From Planctomycetales bacterium (lineage in GTDB: Bacteria; Planctomycetota; SZUA-567), in NCBI GenBank assembly GCA_025997475.1, contig BNUQ01000079.1, forward strand, positions 1 through 6,320: a stretch of DNA of 6,320 nt. Reading direction: 5' to 3'. This document shows, one piece after another, positions 1 through 5,896 of the stretch. How positions within the stretch are numbered: the stretch's first letter is position 1; each line of letters opens with the position of its first letter. The position numbers and the translations under genes are program-made. The notes under the pieces are model-generated. The model did not search any database, was not told where the DNA came from, and saw only the letters and a program-made list of their open reading frames with translations.

Positions 1-197
1 TTTTTGTTTTTCGTGGACATAAGTTTTCCTTTTTTGTAGCGGCGGTGTAAGAAGATGGTAGGTCTGCCTTGTATTCGGGCTCCGCGTTATGGGCGGGCGC
101 AATCAACAGTTCGACCTAAGAAAAAGAATGGACGGAAGTTCCTGCTAACGGACAACCTTTAAGGTTGAGGGGCGAACGAACATTTCCGTCCGAATAT

Positions 198-246
198 TTG
201 CCGGTGGCGGGTGGCTCCGCTACGCTCCGCCGCCCGCCACCGGCAA
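198..246. repeat. GC-rich 18-bp inverted repeat (hairpin)
   Basis: Bases 198-211 are perfectly complementary to 233-246 (14 bp). The stem extends through 212-215/229-232 with one G-T pair, giving 18 bp around a 13-base loop at 216-228. It is much more GC-rich than the A/T-rich sequence on its right. It may be a helix of the candidate RNA, or an independent REP-like palindromic repeat inserted there; copies elsewhere in the genome would decide. Confidence 0.75.
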
Positions 247-394
247 ACTAACAACAAAAATAAATACCGACACCATAGAACATACAAGGGGTTGAACTTT
301 TTGTTGAACCCCTCTCGGGGTTCGGTGATTGGGCGACGTTATCCCCGACCTGCGCGACGATAGAACGTGTCGCTTGGTCGGGGTTATCCAACTT

Positions 395-417
395 AAACGC
401 CTACGGCGTTTTTTTAA
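395..417 (+). terminator. Intrinsic terminator of the left-end RNA region
   Basis: A 7-bp stem AAACGCC (395-401) / GGCGTTT (405-411) with a TAC loop runs directly into a T tract reaching base 415. This is a canonical Rho-independent terminator for plus-strand transcription. It has no protein gene just upstream, which supports transcription of the hairpin-rich region before it. On the opposite strand the hairpin is preceded by A residues, but the T run is shorter. Confidence 0.7.
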
Positions 418-536
418 GGATTTTATTTTTGTCAAGTCAGTTGCTATTTTGGGGCGCGCGTAACCTGAGTTTGTAATTTTTAATTACGGCATGCCGCGGT
501 TCATTTTTAAAATCAAACCACTATAAGGAAAAGCCA

Positions 537-728
537 ATGTTGGGATTAGCGGACAACTGGGTCGCGGCGGCAATGATTGCGTCGGTCGTCGCCACCGGCG
601 GTTGCGTTGTTTACGCCTCGTTGACCCTCCGAGCGTCGCCGTCCGGCGATGCGGCAACGCCGCCCATCGGCAGAGAAACGCTCGTCTGGGCGCGCGACGA
701 AAAGAAATTGGCAAGCGAATTGCCGTAG
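537..728 (+). CDS. Small single-pass membrane protein, symporter small accessory protein-like
   Basis: A 63-residue protein. The ATG at 537 follows an AAGGAA ribosome binding site (525-530) at 6-base spacing. It starts MLGLADNWVAAAM, has one hydrophobic segment at about residues 9-31 that ends in CVVY, and closes with a charged tail containing W, then DEKKL, then a final SELP. From memory, this MLGL-x-D-x-W start, the cysteine/valine/tyrosine at the end of the membrane helix and the W...EKKL tail match the short accessory peptides encoded beside sodium/solute symporters. Their proposed role is to help the transporter in the inner membrane; the biochemistry is poorly known. No symporter follows here, which is odd: the next gene is unrelated, so this copy may be an orphan or a remnant of a lost pair. 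The gene call is fairly safe; the family call is tentative. Confidence 0.55.
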   Translation: MLGLADNWVAAAMIASVVATGGCVVYASLTLRASPSGDAATPPIGRETLVWARDEKKLASELP

Positions 729-825
729 CCGCCGCCGCGAGAATCGACTAAACCACAATGCTTGTCGTTGCTTTTTTCCGACACCGACATAAAATTTTGC
801 GGTCAGTTTGTCTGAAAGGCGACTT

Positions 826-1014
826 ATGTTATGTATGATGAAAGATGTTCTCTACCGGGATTTCCCGTCATTCGCGGTGATTGACGAGCGGGTGCGGACT
901 GAAAATCGGGCGCGGCTGTTTGTCGGCGGAGTGAGGATTAATCAGGGGCGCTATCGGACGCAGGCGGAAGATGAAAAATATCGCCGCGAAAGTTTGTTGC
1001 GCCAATTACCGTAA
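826..1014 (+). CDS. Small hypothetical protein, 62 residues
   Basis: The ATG at 826 follows GAAAGG (814-819) at 6-base spacing, which favours it over the TTG at 808 and the later ATGs at 835 and 838. The protein is soluble, with no membrane segment, and rich in arginine and acidic residues (for example DERVRTENRAR and EDEKYRRESLL); the C-terminal half is probably helical. I do not recognise a family. The stop is 15 bases before the ATG of the next gene, with the next ribosome binding site in that gap, so the two genes are probably co-transcribed. A weak promoter may lie upstream (TTGCTT at 769-774, 15 bases, TAAAAT at 790-795). The A/T-richer stretch 729-825 otherwise holds nothing I can identify. 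Confidence 0.5.
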   Translation: MLCMMKDVLYRDFPSFAVIDERVRTENRARLFVGGVRINQGRYRTQAEDEKYRRESLLRQLP

Positions 1015-1029
1015 TCGGCGGAGAGCGTG

Positions 1030-1653
1030 ATGCGGATTGACAACTGGCGGGCGATGCTGGAAAAATATCGCCTCATCAAGGGTCTGTATATTGAATGTGA
1101 GGAGACCGACCCCGAACTCAAAACCAATCTGCAACCGCTGAATGAGTTTCGGTTGGCGCTTGACCACGTTTTTCGCTTGATTGATATTGAATTGGCAACG
1201 GAAAGCGGCGACTTGTCGCATTCCGCCCATTTTCAGGACGAAGACCTTCGCTTAAACGGACACCTGGTCAGAGCGTTTTTTGATGTTTGCGATATGCTCG
1301 CCATCAACTACCGTAACAAAATCGTCTCCGCATTAGAAATCTATTCTCCCGACAGTATCTCTCTCGCCTATCCGCGCTATTATTCCGAGATTAAACCGGC
1401 GATTGAACAAATTTCCCAACGTATCGCCGTTTATCGCGGACAAAAAGGGGGCGACGCTGCCGACGCTTATTATCGCGACGTGATGGCGCTTCGTGACATA
1501 TTTAAACATATCATCGCGATTACGCCGTCGCTTGACGAACTGCGGCGCGAGGAGGTAAGGCAAAAAGGCGCGGAAAGCCGGAACCGGCGGCTCGGTTGGT
1601 TAATCGCGATTGTTGGCATCGTCCTCGGCGCGGTTATCGCGCTGTTAAAATAA
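1030..1653 (+). CDS. Hypothetical protein with C-terminal membrane anchor, 207 residues
   Basis: The ATG at 1030 is chosen because GGAG (1020-1023) sits 6 bases before it; a GTG one codon upstream would leave only 3 bases. There is no signal peptide. About 185 residues look cytosolic and mainly helical, including a PLNEFRLALDHVFRLIDIE stretch near residues 37-55. A polar, basic segment (RRLG preceded by several arginines) leads into one hydrophobic helix at about 188-206 that ends the protein with only a lysine after it. This is the layout of a tail-anchored protein, with the body in the cytoplasm. I do not recognise the family and see no catalytic motif. It lies 15 bases behind the 62-residue gene and is followed by a strong terminator, so the two form a closed two-gene unit. 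Whether it acts in signalling, envelope maintenance or defence cannot be told from sequence alone. Confidence 0.8.
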   Translation: MRIDNWRAMLEKYRLIKGLYIECEETDPELKTNLQPLNEFRLALDHVFRLIDIELATESGDLSHSAHFQDEDLRLNGHLVRAFFDVCDMLAINYRNKIVSALEIYSPDSISLAYPRYYSEIKPAIEQISQRIAVYRGQKGGDAADAYYRDVMALRDIFKHIIAITPSLDELRREEVRQKGAESRNRRLGWLIAIVGIVLGAVIALLK

Positions 1654-1685
1654 CGGTTGCCGCCGTAAAACTTTTCGGTGCGTTG

Positions 1686-1714
1686 CGACACGGAGCCAAG
1701 TGTCGATTTTTTTT
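1686..1714 (+). terminator. Intrinsic terminator after the tail-anchored protein gene
   Basis: Stem CGACAC (1686-1691) / GTGTCG (1700-1705) with an 8-base loop, followed by A and eight T residues (1707-1714). It lies 33 bases after the stop of the 207-residue gene and 13 bases before the ribosome binding site of the methyltransferase gene. It should end the upstream transcript. If any transcript reads into the methyltransferase gene from upstream, this hairpin would reduce it. Confidence 0.8.
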
Positions 1715-1740
1715 GCCTTTTCCTCAAAAGGAAGAACCTT

Positions 1741-2280
1741 GTGCATTACACCACCAATTACTCGTCGCCGCTCGGTTCCATTTTATTGGCGAGCGACGGT
1801 GAAAGCATCGTCGGCGCGTGGTTGGCGGGGCAAAAACACCACGGCGGCGCGCTGAAAGACGAAGCCGTTCGGAAAGACGATTTGCCGGTATTTACTCGCG
1901 CCAGAAATTGGCTCGACCGCTATTTTAACGGCGATAAACCCGCGGTTGCCGCCTTGCCGTTAGCGCCGGTCGGCGGGGAATTTCGCCAAACGGTCTGGAA
2001 TATCTTGCGAGAAACTCCCTACGGAAAAACGCTCGCTTACGGCGACATTGCCCGAACAATCGCCGCGAAAACCGGCAAAGAGCGCGTTTCCGCGCAAGCC
2101 GTCGGCGGCGCCGTCGGACACAATCCCATCTCGATTATCATCCCTTGCCACCGCGTCGTCGGCGCCAACGGCAGTTTGACCGGTTACGCCGGCGGCATCG
2201 ACAAAAAAATCCAATTGCTCAAACACGAGGGCGTCGCCACTTCCCGCTTTTTCGTCCCGCTGAAAGGCACGGCGCTTTAA
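1741..2280 (+). CDS. ogt: Methylated-DNA--protein-cysteine S-methyltransferase
   Basis: A 179-residue suicide repair protein that transfers the alkyl group from O6-alkylguanine (and O4-alkylthymine) in DNA to its own cysteine. Residues 1-75 form the variable N-terminal domain; residues 80-165 form the DNA-binding methyltransferase domain. Visible motifs are PYGKTLAYGDIA (93-104, with Y100 matching the conserved tyrosine), the helix SAQAVGGAVGHNP (117-129) with hinge N128, and the active site IIIPCHRV (132-139) with acceptor Cys136, His137 and Arg138. Glu163 in LLKHEG completes the usual Cys-His-Glu network. Q119 stands where the human protein has its arginine finger, a substitution I recall as common in bacteria. 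The GTG start at 1741 follows AAAGGAAG (1727-1734); the open frame runs further upstream, but that part crosses the terminator and lacks family similarity. Without an Ada regulatory domain, it is the Ogt type. It is probably transcribed alone. Confidence 0.95.
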   Translation: MHYTTNYSSPLGSILLASDGESIVGAWLAGQKHHGGALKDEAVRKDDLPVFTRARNWLDRYFNGDKPAVAALPLAPVGGEFRQTVWNILRETPYGKTLAYGDIARTIAAKTGKERVSAQAVGGAVGHNPISIIIPCHRVVGANGSLTGYAGGIDKKIQLLKHEGVATSRFFVPLKGTAL

Positions 2281-2293
2281 GCAAGAGCCGCAA

Positions 2294-2382
2294 ACGGACA
2301 GGTCTAATTATTTTCTCAATTTTGCGCCGGTTTCACCGTTGGTCGGCGAAGGAAGTCGATATAATAGACCTGTTCGACAACC
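2294..2382. repeat. Stray insertion-sequence terminal repeat facing a degenerate partner
   Basis: Bases 2363-2382 are identical to the inner-corrected form of the terminal repeat of the 5431-5917 element (AATAGACCTGTTCGACAACC; the reverse complement of that element's right end). A degenerate opposite copy lies at 2294-2306, sharing ACAGGTCTA (2298-2306) with the stray repeat's complement. The two copies point away from the bases between them, so they are not the outer ends of one intact element. No transposase remnant lies next to them. A perfect TATAAT (2360-2365) sits at the junction of host DNA and the stray repeat. The rest of the 197-base gap between ogt and ppk2 holds only the promoter candidate and ribosome binding site described separately. 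Confidence 0.7.
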
Positions 2383-2423
2383 AATTCGCGGCATCTTTTC
2401 GGTTAATTTTTCGTTCCGCCGCG

Positions 2424-2451
2424 TTAAGATTCATTGCCACGACGCTATTAT
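2424..2451 (+). promoter_or_regulatory. Candidate sigma-70-type promoter of ppk2
   Basis: TTAAGA (2424-2429) and TATTAT (2446-2451) are separated by 16 bases and match the consensus at 4/6 and 5/6 positions. Transcription would start near 2458, just before the AGGAGA ribosome binding site (2465-2470). An alternative is the TATAAT at 2360-2365 on the edge of the stray IS repeat, whose best -35 (TTGGTC, 2339-2344) is only 15 bases away. The assignment rests on motif matches only. Confidence 0.35.
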
Positions 2452-2477
2452 GTCAATCTCATACAGGAGAAACCCCG

Positions 2478-3287
2478 ATGTCCGTTCACAGCGACGATTA
2501 CCGCGTTATGCCCAATCAAACGGTGAAACTGAAAAAATTTCCCACGCGCTACGACGGCAAAATGACGAAAGAGGAGGGCTTGGAAAAAATCGCCGAACTC
2601 TATCGCCGGTTGAGCGAATTGCAGGCGTTGCTCTACGCCGACGGCAAGCAATCGTTGTTGGTCGTGTTGCAGGCGATGGACGCGGCGGGCAAGGATTCGA
2701 CCATTCGCAACGTCTTCAGTCCGCTCAATCCGCAGGGGTGCAAAGTCGCCTCGTTCAAGGCGCCCAACTCGGTGGAAACGATGCACGATTTTCTTTGGCG
2801 AATTCACCAAAACGTGCCGCGTAGCGGCTATATCGGCGTGTTCAACCGCTCGCATTACGAAGACGTGTTGGTGGCGCGCGTGAAAAATCTCGCGCCGAAA
2901 GAAATTATCAAACGACGCTACGAACACATCAACAATTTCGAGGCGCTGTTGCGCGACGCCGGCACGCGCGTCGTCAAATTTTATCTGCACATCACGGCGG
3001 ACTACCAAAAAACGCAGTTGCAAAAACGGCTCGACACGCCGGAAAAAAATTGGAAATTCAGCCCCTCGGACATCCCGGAGCGGATGCACTGGGACGAGTA
3101 TCAAGAGGCGTTCGCGGCGGCGTTTTCGCACTGCTCGACCGCCGACGCGCCGTGGTATATCGTGCCGGCGGAACGCAAATGGTTCCGCAATTTGCTCATC
3201 GCCCAAGTCATCGTCGAAACGTTGGAAGGAATGAATTTGCACTACCCGCAAGCGCAATTCGACCCGAAAGAAGTGAAGATTCCGTAA
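2478..3287 (+). CDS. ppk2: Polyphosphate kinase 2 family, class III type (polyphosphate:nucleotide phosphotransferase)
   Basis: A 269-residue cytosolic kinase that transfers phosphate from inorganic polyphosphate to nucleotides; class III members act on both AMP and ADP. The start ATG follows AGGAGA (2465-2470) at 7-base spacing; the frame is open far upstream, but only this start gives the family's normal length. The N-terminal YRVMPNQTVKL is typical. Walker A is AMDAAGKDST (66-75), the Walker B region is GVFNRSHYEDVL (120-131), and the lid region runs through about 148-205 (NWKFSPSDIPER at 191-202). APWYIVPAERKWFRNLL (224-240) is the signature C-terminal segment. The overall layout closely follows the Deinococcus-type enzyme as I remember it. 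No canonical ppk1 or ppx gene is nearby. The family is certain; the choice between AMP and ADP as preferred substrate is inferred from class resemblance. Confidence 0.95.
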   Translation: MSVHSDDYRVMPNQTVKLKKFPTRYDGKMTKEEGLEKIAELYRRLSELQALLYADGKQSLLVVLQAMDAAGKDSTIRNVFSPLNPQGCKVASFKAPNSVETMHDFLWRIHQNVPRSGYIGVFNRSHYEDVLVARVKNLAPKEIIKRRYEHINNFEALLRDAGTRVVKFYLHITADYQKTQLQKRLDTPEKNWKFSPSDIPERMHWDEYQEAFAAAFSHCSTADAPWYIVPAERKWFRNLLIAQVIVETLEGMNLHYPQAQFDPKEVKIP

Positions 3288-3302
3288 TTTTTTTTTTAGG
3301 AT

Positions 3303-3416
3303 AGTTGATAGTTTTTAGTCGGTAGTTTTTAGTTGCGGAATTTGACGGTAAAAGATTCGCTTCGCGAGCGCCGGCGAATTTGCAAATAAAAACTCCGCCA
3401 CTACCGACTACCGACT
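3303..3416. repeat. Palindromic intergenic repeat between ppk2 and pheT
   Basis: The left arm is two 14-base units (3303-3316 and 3317-3330) of the form AGTYGRTAGTTTTT plus a partial third (AGTTG, 3331-3335). The right arm carries two overlapping copies of ACTACCGACT (3400-3409 and 3407-3416). AGTCGGTAGT (3317-3326) pairs perfectly with either right copy. In the middle, ATTCGC (3355-3360) pairs with GCGAAT (3374-3379). The block fills nearly the whole 151-base gap, so it may be a REP/MITE-like element and may also form a bidirectional terminator-like structure. No clear pheT promoter is visible in it. Confidence 0.7.
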
Positions 3417-3438
3417 TCGTTCTTACAAAGGAACGCCG

Positions 3439-5424
3439 ATGAACATCTCTTATCTCTGGTTAAAAGAGTTGGTTGATTTTGATTTGACGCCGGCGCAATT
3501 GGCGGAAAAACTTAACGCCGCCGGTTGCGCGATTGAAGCGTTGGAGAAATTGCCCGACGGCGATACGCGGCTCGTCGCCGAAATCACCAGCAATCGCGGC
3601 GATTGTCTCGGTCATTACGGCATCGCGCGCGAAATCGCCGCGCTCACCGGCGGCGGCGTGCGCCTGCCGGTCGTCAATTTAACCGAAAAACCCCTCGGCG
3701 ACCGCGCGCGCGTAACGGTCGAAGCGCCGGATTTATGCCCGCGCTACACGGCGCGGCTTATCAAGGGCGTAACCGTCAAGCCCAGTCCCGAATGGCTACA
3801 ACGGCGGCTCGTCGCGGTCGGCTTGCGCCCCATCAACAACGTCGTGGACGTTACCAACTACATTTTATACGAGTGCAATCAGCCGCTCCACGCCTTTGAT
3901 TTCAGCGCCATCGCCGGACAACAAATCATCGTCCGCCGCGCGCGCGACGGAGAAAAATTCCGCGCGTTGACCGGCGTCGAGTTGACGCTCAACCGTGAAA
4001 ATTTGGTCATCGCCGACGCCGAGCGCGCCGTCGCGATTGCCGGCATTATGGGCGGCGAAAACAGCGAAGTTACCGCCCGCGCGACCGACATTTTGTTGGA
4101 GTCCGCGTTTTTCGCGCCCGCGCCGACGCGCCGCACCTCGCGCCAATTGAAAATCAGTTCCGACAGTTCGTATCGCTACGAGCGCGGCATCGACATCGCC
4201 GGTTGCGAATGGGTCAGCCGCCGCGCCGCGCAACTCCTCGTCGAAGTCGCGGGCGGCGAAATTTACGGCGCCATCGACGTTTATCCGGCGCCCGTCGCGT
4301 CCAAAGAAATCACGTTGCGTTACGCGACCGCCGCCGCCGTGTTGGGCGTGGCGATTGCCCCCGTCGTCATCCAGAAAATTTTCAACGGTTTGGACTTAAA
4401 AATAATCGGCGAAAATCCCGCCGGTCTTACCGTGCAAATTCCGCCGCGGCGGCGCGATTTGGAGCGCGAAATTGATTTGGTCGAGGAAGTGATTCGCCTC
4501 GCGGGCTTTGAGAACGTGCCGGATAAATTTGATATGCCGCTGTTCGCGATGCCGCAAGAGAAAATTTTTACGGACGAAAAAATCGCGCGGGAAATGTTGG
4601 CGCGGCTCGGCGGGAATGAATATGTGACGGATTCGTTCGTGCCGGAAAAATGGGAAATAAACGCGGCAAATTCGCCGCGCGTGGAAAACCCGATTGACGC
4701 CAACCGACCGGTGTTGCGGCAGTCGCTGATGCCGTCGTTGCTCGACCGGCGGCGCGTCAATCGCGGTGAACATGATTTGACGCTGTTTGAACTGAACACG
4801 GTCTATCGCGAAAACTCGCGCAACGAGAACCCGCGCGGCGAGAAAACGGCGTTGGCGATTCTCGACGACCGCGGACCGGAATATGTTTTCGGCGCGGTCG
4901 TCGAAACGGCGCGGGCGTTGAAAATCACCGCGCCGTTGACGGTGCAATTGGCGGCGGACACGCCGTTTTTCGCGCCGCGCTCGGCGGCGGAAATTTGGCT
5001 CGGCGATAAAAAAATCGGGCTTCTCGGCATGGCGGCGGACGCGCAAAAAATTCTGCACGATTTGGACTTCGCACCGGCGCTCGGCGAAATCGACTTTGCC
5101 GCGCTGTCCGCCGCGCCGCGTAGCGACCGCGTGTTTAAGCCGCTCGCGCGGTTTCCGGGAATACGCCGCGACCTCGCGCTGGTCGTGCCGGAAGTTGTAA
5201 CGTGGGCGCAAATCGCGGCGGCGGCGAACGAAGCGGAGACGTTAGAATACACGGTCGAGAGCGTCTATCGCGGGCAAGGCGTCGAGAGCGGCAAAAAAAG
5301 CGTGGCGTTCAGTTTCACTTATTTCGCCCCCGACCGCTCGCTGACCAACGAAGAAGCCAACGCCAAACGCGACGCGCTGTTGCGACACCTCCTCGCCAAA
5401 ATCGCCGGCGCGGCGTTGCGGTAG
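3439..5424 (+). CDS. pheT: Phenylalanine--tRNA ligase beta subunit, short form without EMAP domain
   Basis: The beta subunit of the cytosolic alpha2-beta2 PheRS, which attaches phenylalanine to tRNA(Phe) and edits mischarged Tyr-tRNA(Phe). The ATG follows AAAGGAA (3427-3433). At 661 residues it is much shorter than the usual roughly 800. The normal start MNISYLWLKELVDFDL passes almost directly into ITSNRGDCLGHYGIAREIA (49-67), so the EMAP-like tRNA-binding domain normally inserted near residue 40 is absent. Domains: B3/B4 editing domain at about 100-275, with N134, H151 (in PLHAFD), MGG (204-206) and E221 (in LLESAFF) all retained, so editing should work; B5 at about 287-360; catalytic-like core at about 370-555; anticodon-binding FDX-ACB at about 566-660 (FKPLARFPGIRRDLALVV). 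No pheS lies in the window; the upstream neighbour is ppk2. No terminator separates the stop from the IS remnant 7 bases downstream. Confidence 0.97.
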   Translation: MNISYLWLKELVDFDLTPAQLAEKLNAAGCAIEALEKLPDGDTRLVAEITSNRGDCLGHYGIAREIAALTGGGVRLPVVNLTEKPLGDRARVTVEAPDLCPRYTARLIKGVTVKPSPEWLQRRLVAVGLRPINNVVDVTNYILYECNQPLHAFDFSAIAGQQIIVRRARDGEKFRALTGVELTLNRENLVIADAERAVAIAGIMGGENSEVTARATDILLESAFFAPAPTRRTSRQLKISSDSSYRYERGIDIAGCEWVSRRAAQLLVEVAGGEIYGAIDVYPAPVASKEITLRYATAAAVLGVAIAPVVIQKIFNGLDLKIIGENPAGLTVQIPPRRRDLEREIDLVEEVIRLAGFENVPDKFDMPLFAMPQEKIFTDEKIAREMLARLGGNEYVTDSFVPEKWEINAANSPRVENPIDANRPVLRQSLMPSLLDRRRVNRGEHDLTLFELNTVYRENSRNENPRGEKTALAILDDRGPEYVFGAVVETARALKITAPLTVQLAADTPFFAPRSAAEIWLGDKKIGLLGMAADAQKILHDLDFAPALGEIDFAALSAAPRSDRVFKPLARFPGIRRDLALVVPEVVTWAQIAAAANEAETLEYTVESVYRGQGVESGKKSVAFSFTYFAPDRSLTNEEANAKRDALLRHLLAKIAGAALR

Positions 5425-5430
5425 AAATTA

Positions 5431-5451
5431 AATAGACCTGTTCGATAACCG
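5431..5451 (+). repeat. Left terminal inverted repeat of the IS5-family remnant
   Basis: The sequence runs AATAGACCTGTTCGATAACC plus G and matches the complement of the right end in 20 of 21 positions (T at 5446 where the other end has C). The inner edge overlaps the 8-base palindrome AACCGGTT (5447-5454). Confidence 0.9.
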
Positions 5452-5493
5452 GTTGTAAGAAATAGGTTGCGGTGGTTGTGGCAAAGTGCATAA

Positions 5494-5523
5494 CTGGTTG
5501 GTATGAAAAAGCCTACCAATCAG
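5494..5523 (+). promoter_or_regulatory. Hairpin enclosing the transposase start codon
   Basis: Bases 5494-5503 pair with 5514-5523 (10 bp including one G-T), with the transposase ATG (5503-5505) at the top of the stem. In the mRNA this would hide the start region. Several insertion sequences use such a structure to block transposase translation from transcripts that read in from outside, such as from pheT here. A weak internal promoter is possible just upstream (TTGCGG at 5467-5472, CATAAC at 5489-5494). No clear ribosome binding site is seen. Confidence 0.5.
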
Positions 5524-5896
5524 CAGAAGTTAAGCGACGCGGATTTCAAGCGCCTCTTCGGCGTGAGTAAGTCCGCCTACGCCGCGATGGTCGTCATCTT
5601 GCGAAAAAAACACCGGCAACAACAACACCGCGCCGTCCGCCGAAATTAAAAGTAGCCGACCTGCACGGTCATCGCGAAACGTCGCGGAAAAGGTGTAAAA
5701 ACAGCCGTTGACGGCGGCGGACAAGGAGCGCAACCGGCGGATTTCGCGGGAGCGCATCATGGTCGAGAACATCAACGCGGTGCTTAAAGTGTTCAAAATA
5801 ATGGCGTATCCGTATCGCAATCACCGCCGCCGACATCGCTTGCGACTGTCATTGCTCTGCGGCATCATCAACTACGATTTAGCCCTAAAAACTTAA
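5503..5896 (+). pseudogene. IS5-family transposase remnant, middle deleted and frameshifted
   Basis: Two pieces of one DDE transposase remain. The N-terminal piece (5503-5649, 48 residues, ending at a TAA) contains KLSDADFKRLFGVSKSAYAAMV, cut here as KLSDADFKRLF followed by GVSKSAYAAMV, the usual leader helix of this group. The C-terminal piece, in another frame (5699-5896), reads QPLTAADKERNRRISRERIMV onward as PLTAADKERNRR, then SRERIMVEN, and ends NYDLALKT. It keeps the R-x3-E-x6-K signature (R, catalytic E in VEN, then K), the family's Y/R-E-K region. The first catalytic aspartate is deleted; GTAGCCGAC at 5652-5660 in a third frame may be a relic of the second (VAD). Bases 5650-5698 are degraded with stop codons. 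The protein cannot be functional. Confidence 0.85.

Larger units (their letters stand above)
59..417 (+). ncRNA. Candidate structured RNA of unknown class, ending in an intrinsic terminator
   Basis: No convincing gene lies in the first 536 bases. Bases 59-417 instead show consecutive helices: 59-64 with 113-118 (TAGGTC/GACCTA); 130-137 with 184-191 (GGACGGAA/TTCCGTCC), enclosing 138-141/174-177 and 153-157/163-167; 198-215 with 229-246; 288-297 with 303-312, or alternatively 306-312 with 317-323; 343-350 with 376-383 (CCCCGACC/GGTCGGGG), enclosing 354-358/369-373; then a terminator at 395-417. A plus-strand terminator behind a run of stable helices suggests a transcribed RNA on that strand. 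I compared it from memory with tmRNA, RNase P, SRP RNA, 6S RNA and common riboswitches and saw no diagnostic motif. It could instead be a structured 3' untranslated region of a gene left of the window, or a pile-up of palindromic repeats. The 5' boundary is unknown. Bases 418-536 show only a small inverted repeat (473-487) and the ribosome binding site of the next gene. Confidence 0.35.

Noticed and set aside
55..162. A 35-codon basic reading frame starting MVGLPCIRAP inside the hairpin region.
   Set aside because: It has no properly spaced ribosome binding site, no recognisable similarity, and it overlaps the helices at 59-118 and 130-191.
220..435. A 71-codon arginine-rich reading frame on the minus strand.
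   Set aside because: Its composition is that of translated hairpins, it crosses the terminator and palindrome, and it has no family resemblance.
1678..1740. An upstream extension of the methyltransferase frame from an ATG-like start at 1678.
   Set aside because: It runs through the intrinsic terminator and the T tract, while the GTG at 1741 has a well-placed AAAGGAAG and begins exactly where family similarity begins.
2145..2477. An upstream extension of the PPK2 reading frame overlapping the end of ogt.
   Set aside because: The extra 111 residues have no PPK2 similarity, overlap ogt in another frame and cross the stray IS repeat; the ATG at 2478 has a strong ribosome binding site and gives the normal length.
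2448..3257. A 269-codon open frame on the minus strand.
   Set aside because: It lies wholly opposite ppk2, whose product is unmistakable; the arginine/histidine/valine-rich translation is typical of an antisense shadow of GC-rich coding sequence.
4396..5211. A 271-codon open frame on the minus strand.
   Set aside because: It is the antisense shadow of pheT; its arginine-rich composition and lack of any motif argue against a gene.
5530..5820. A 96-codon minus-strand frame across the IS remnant.
   Set aside because: It lies opposite recognisable transposase fragments and has no similarity of its own.
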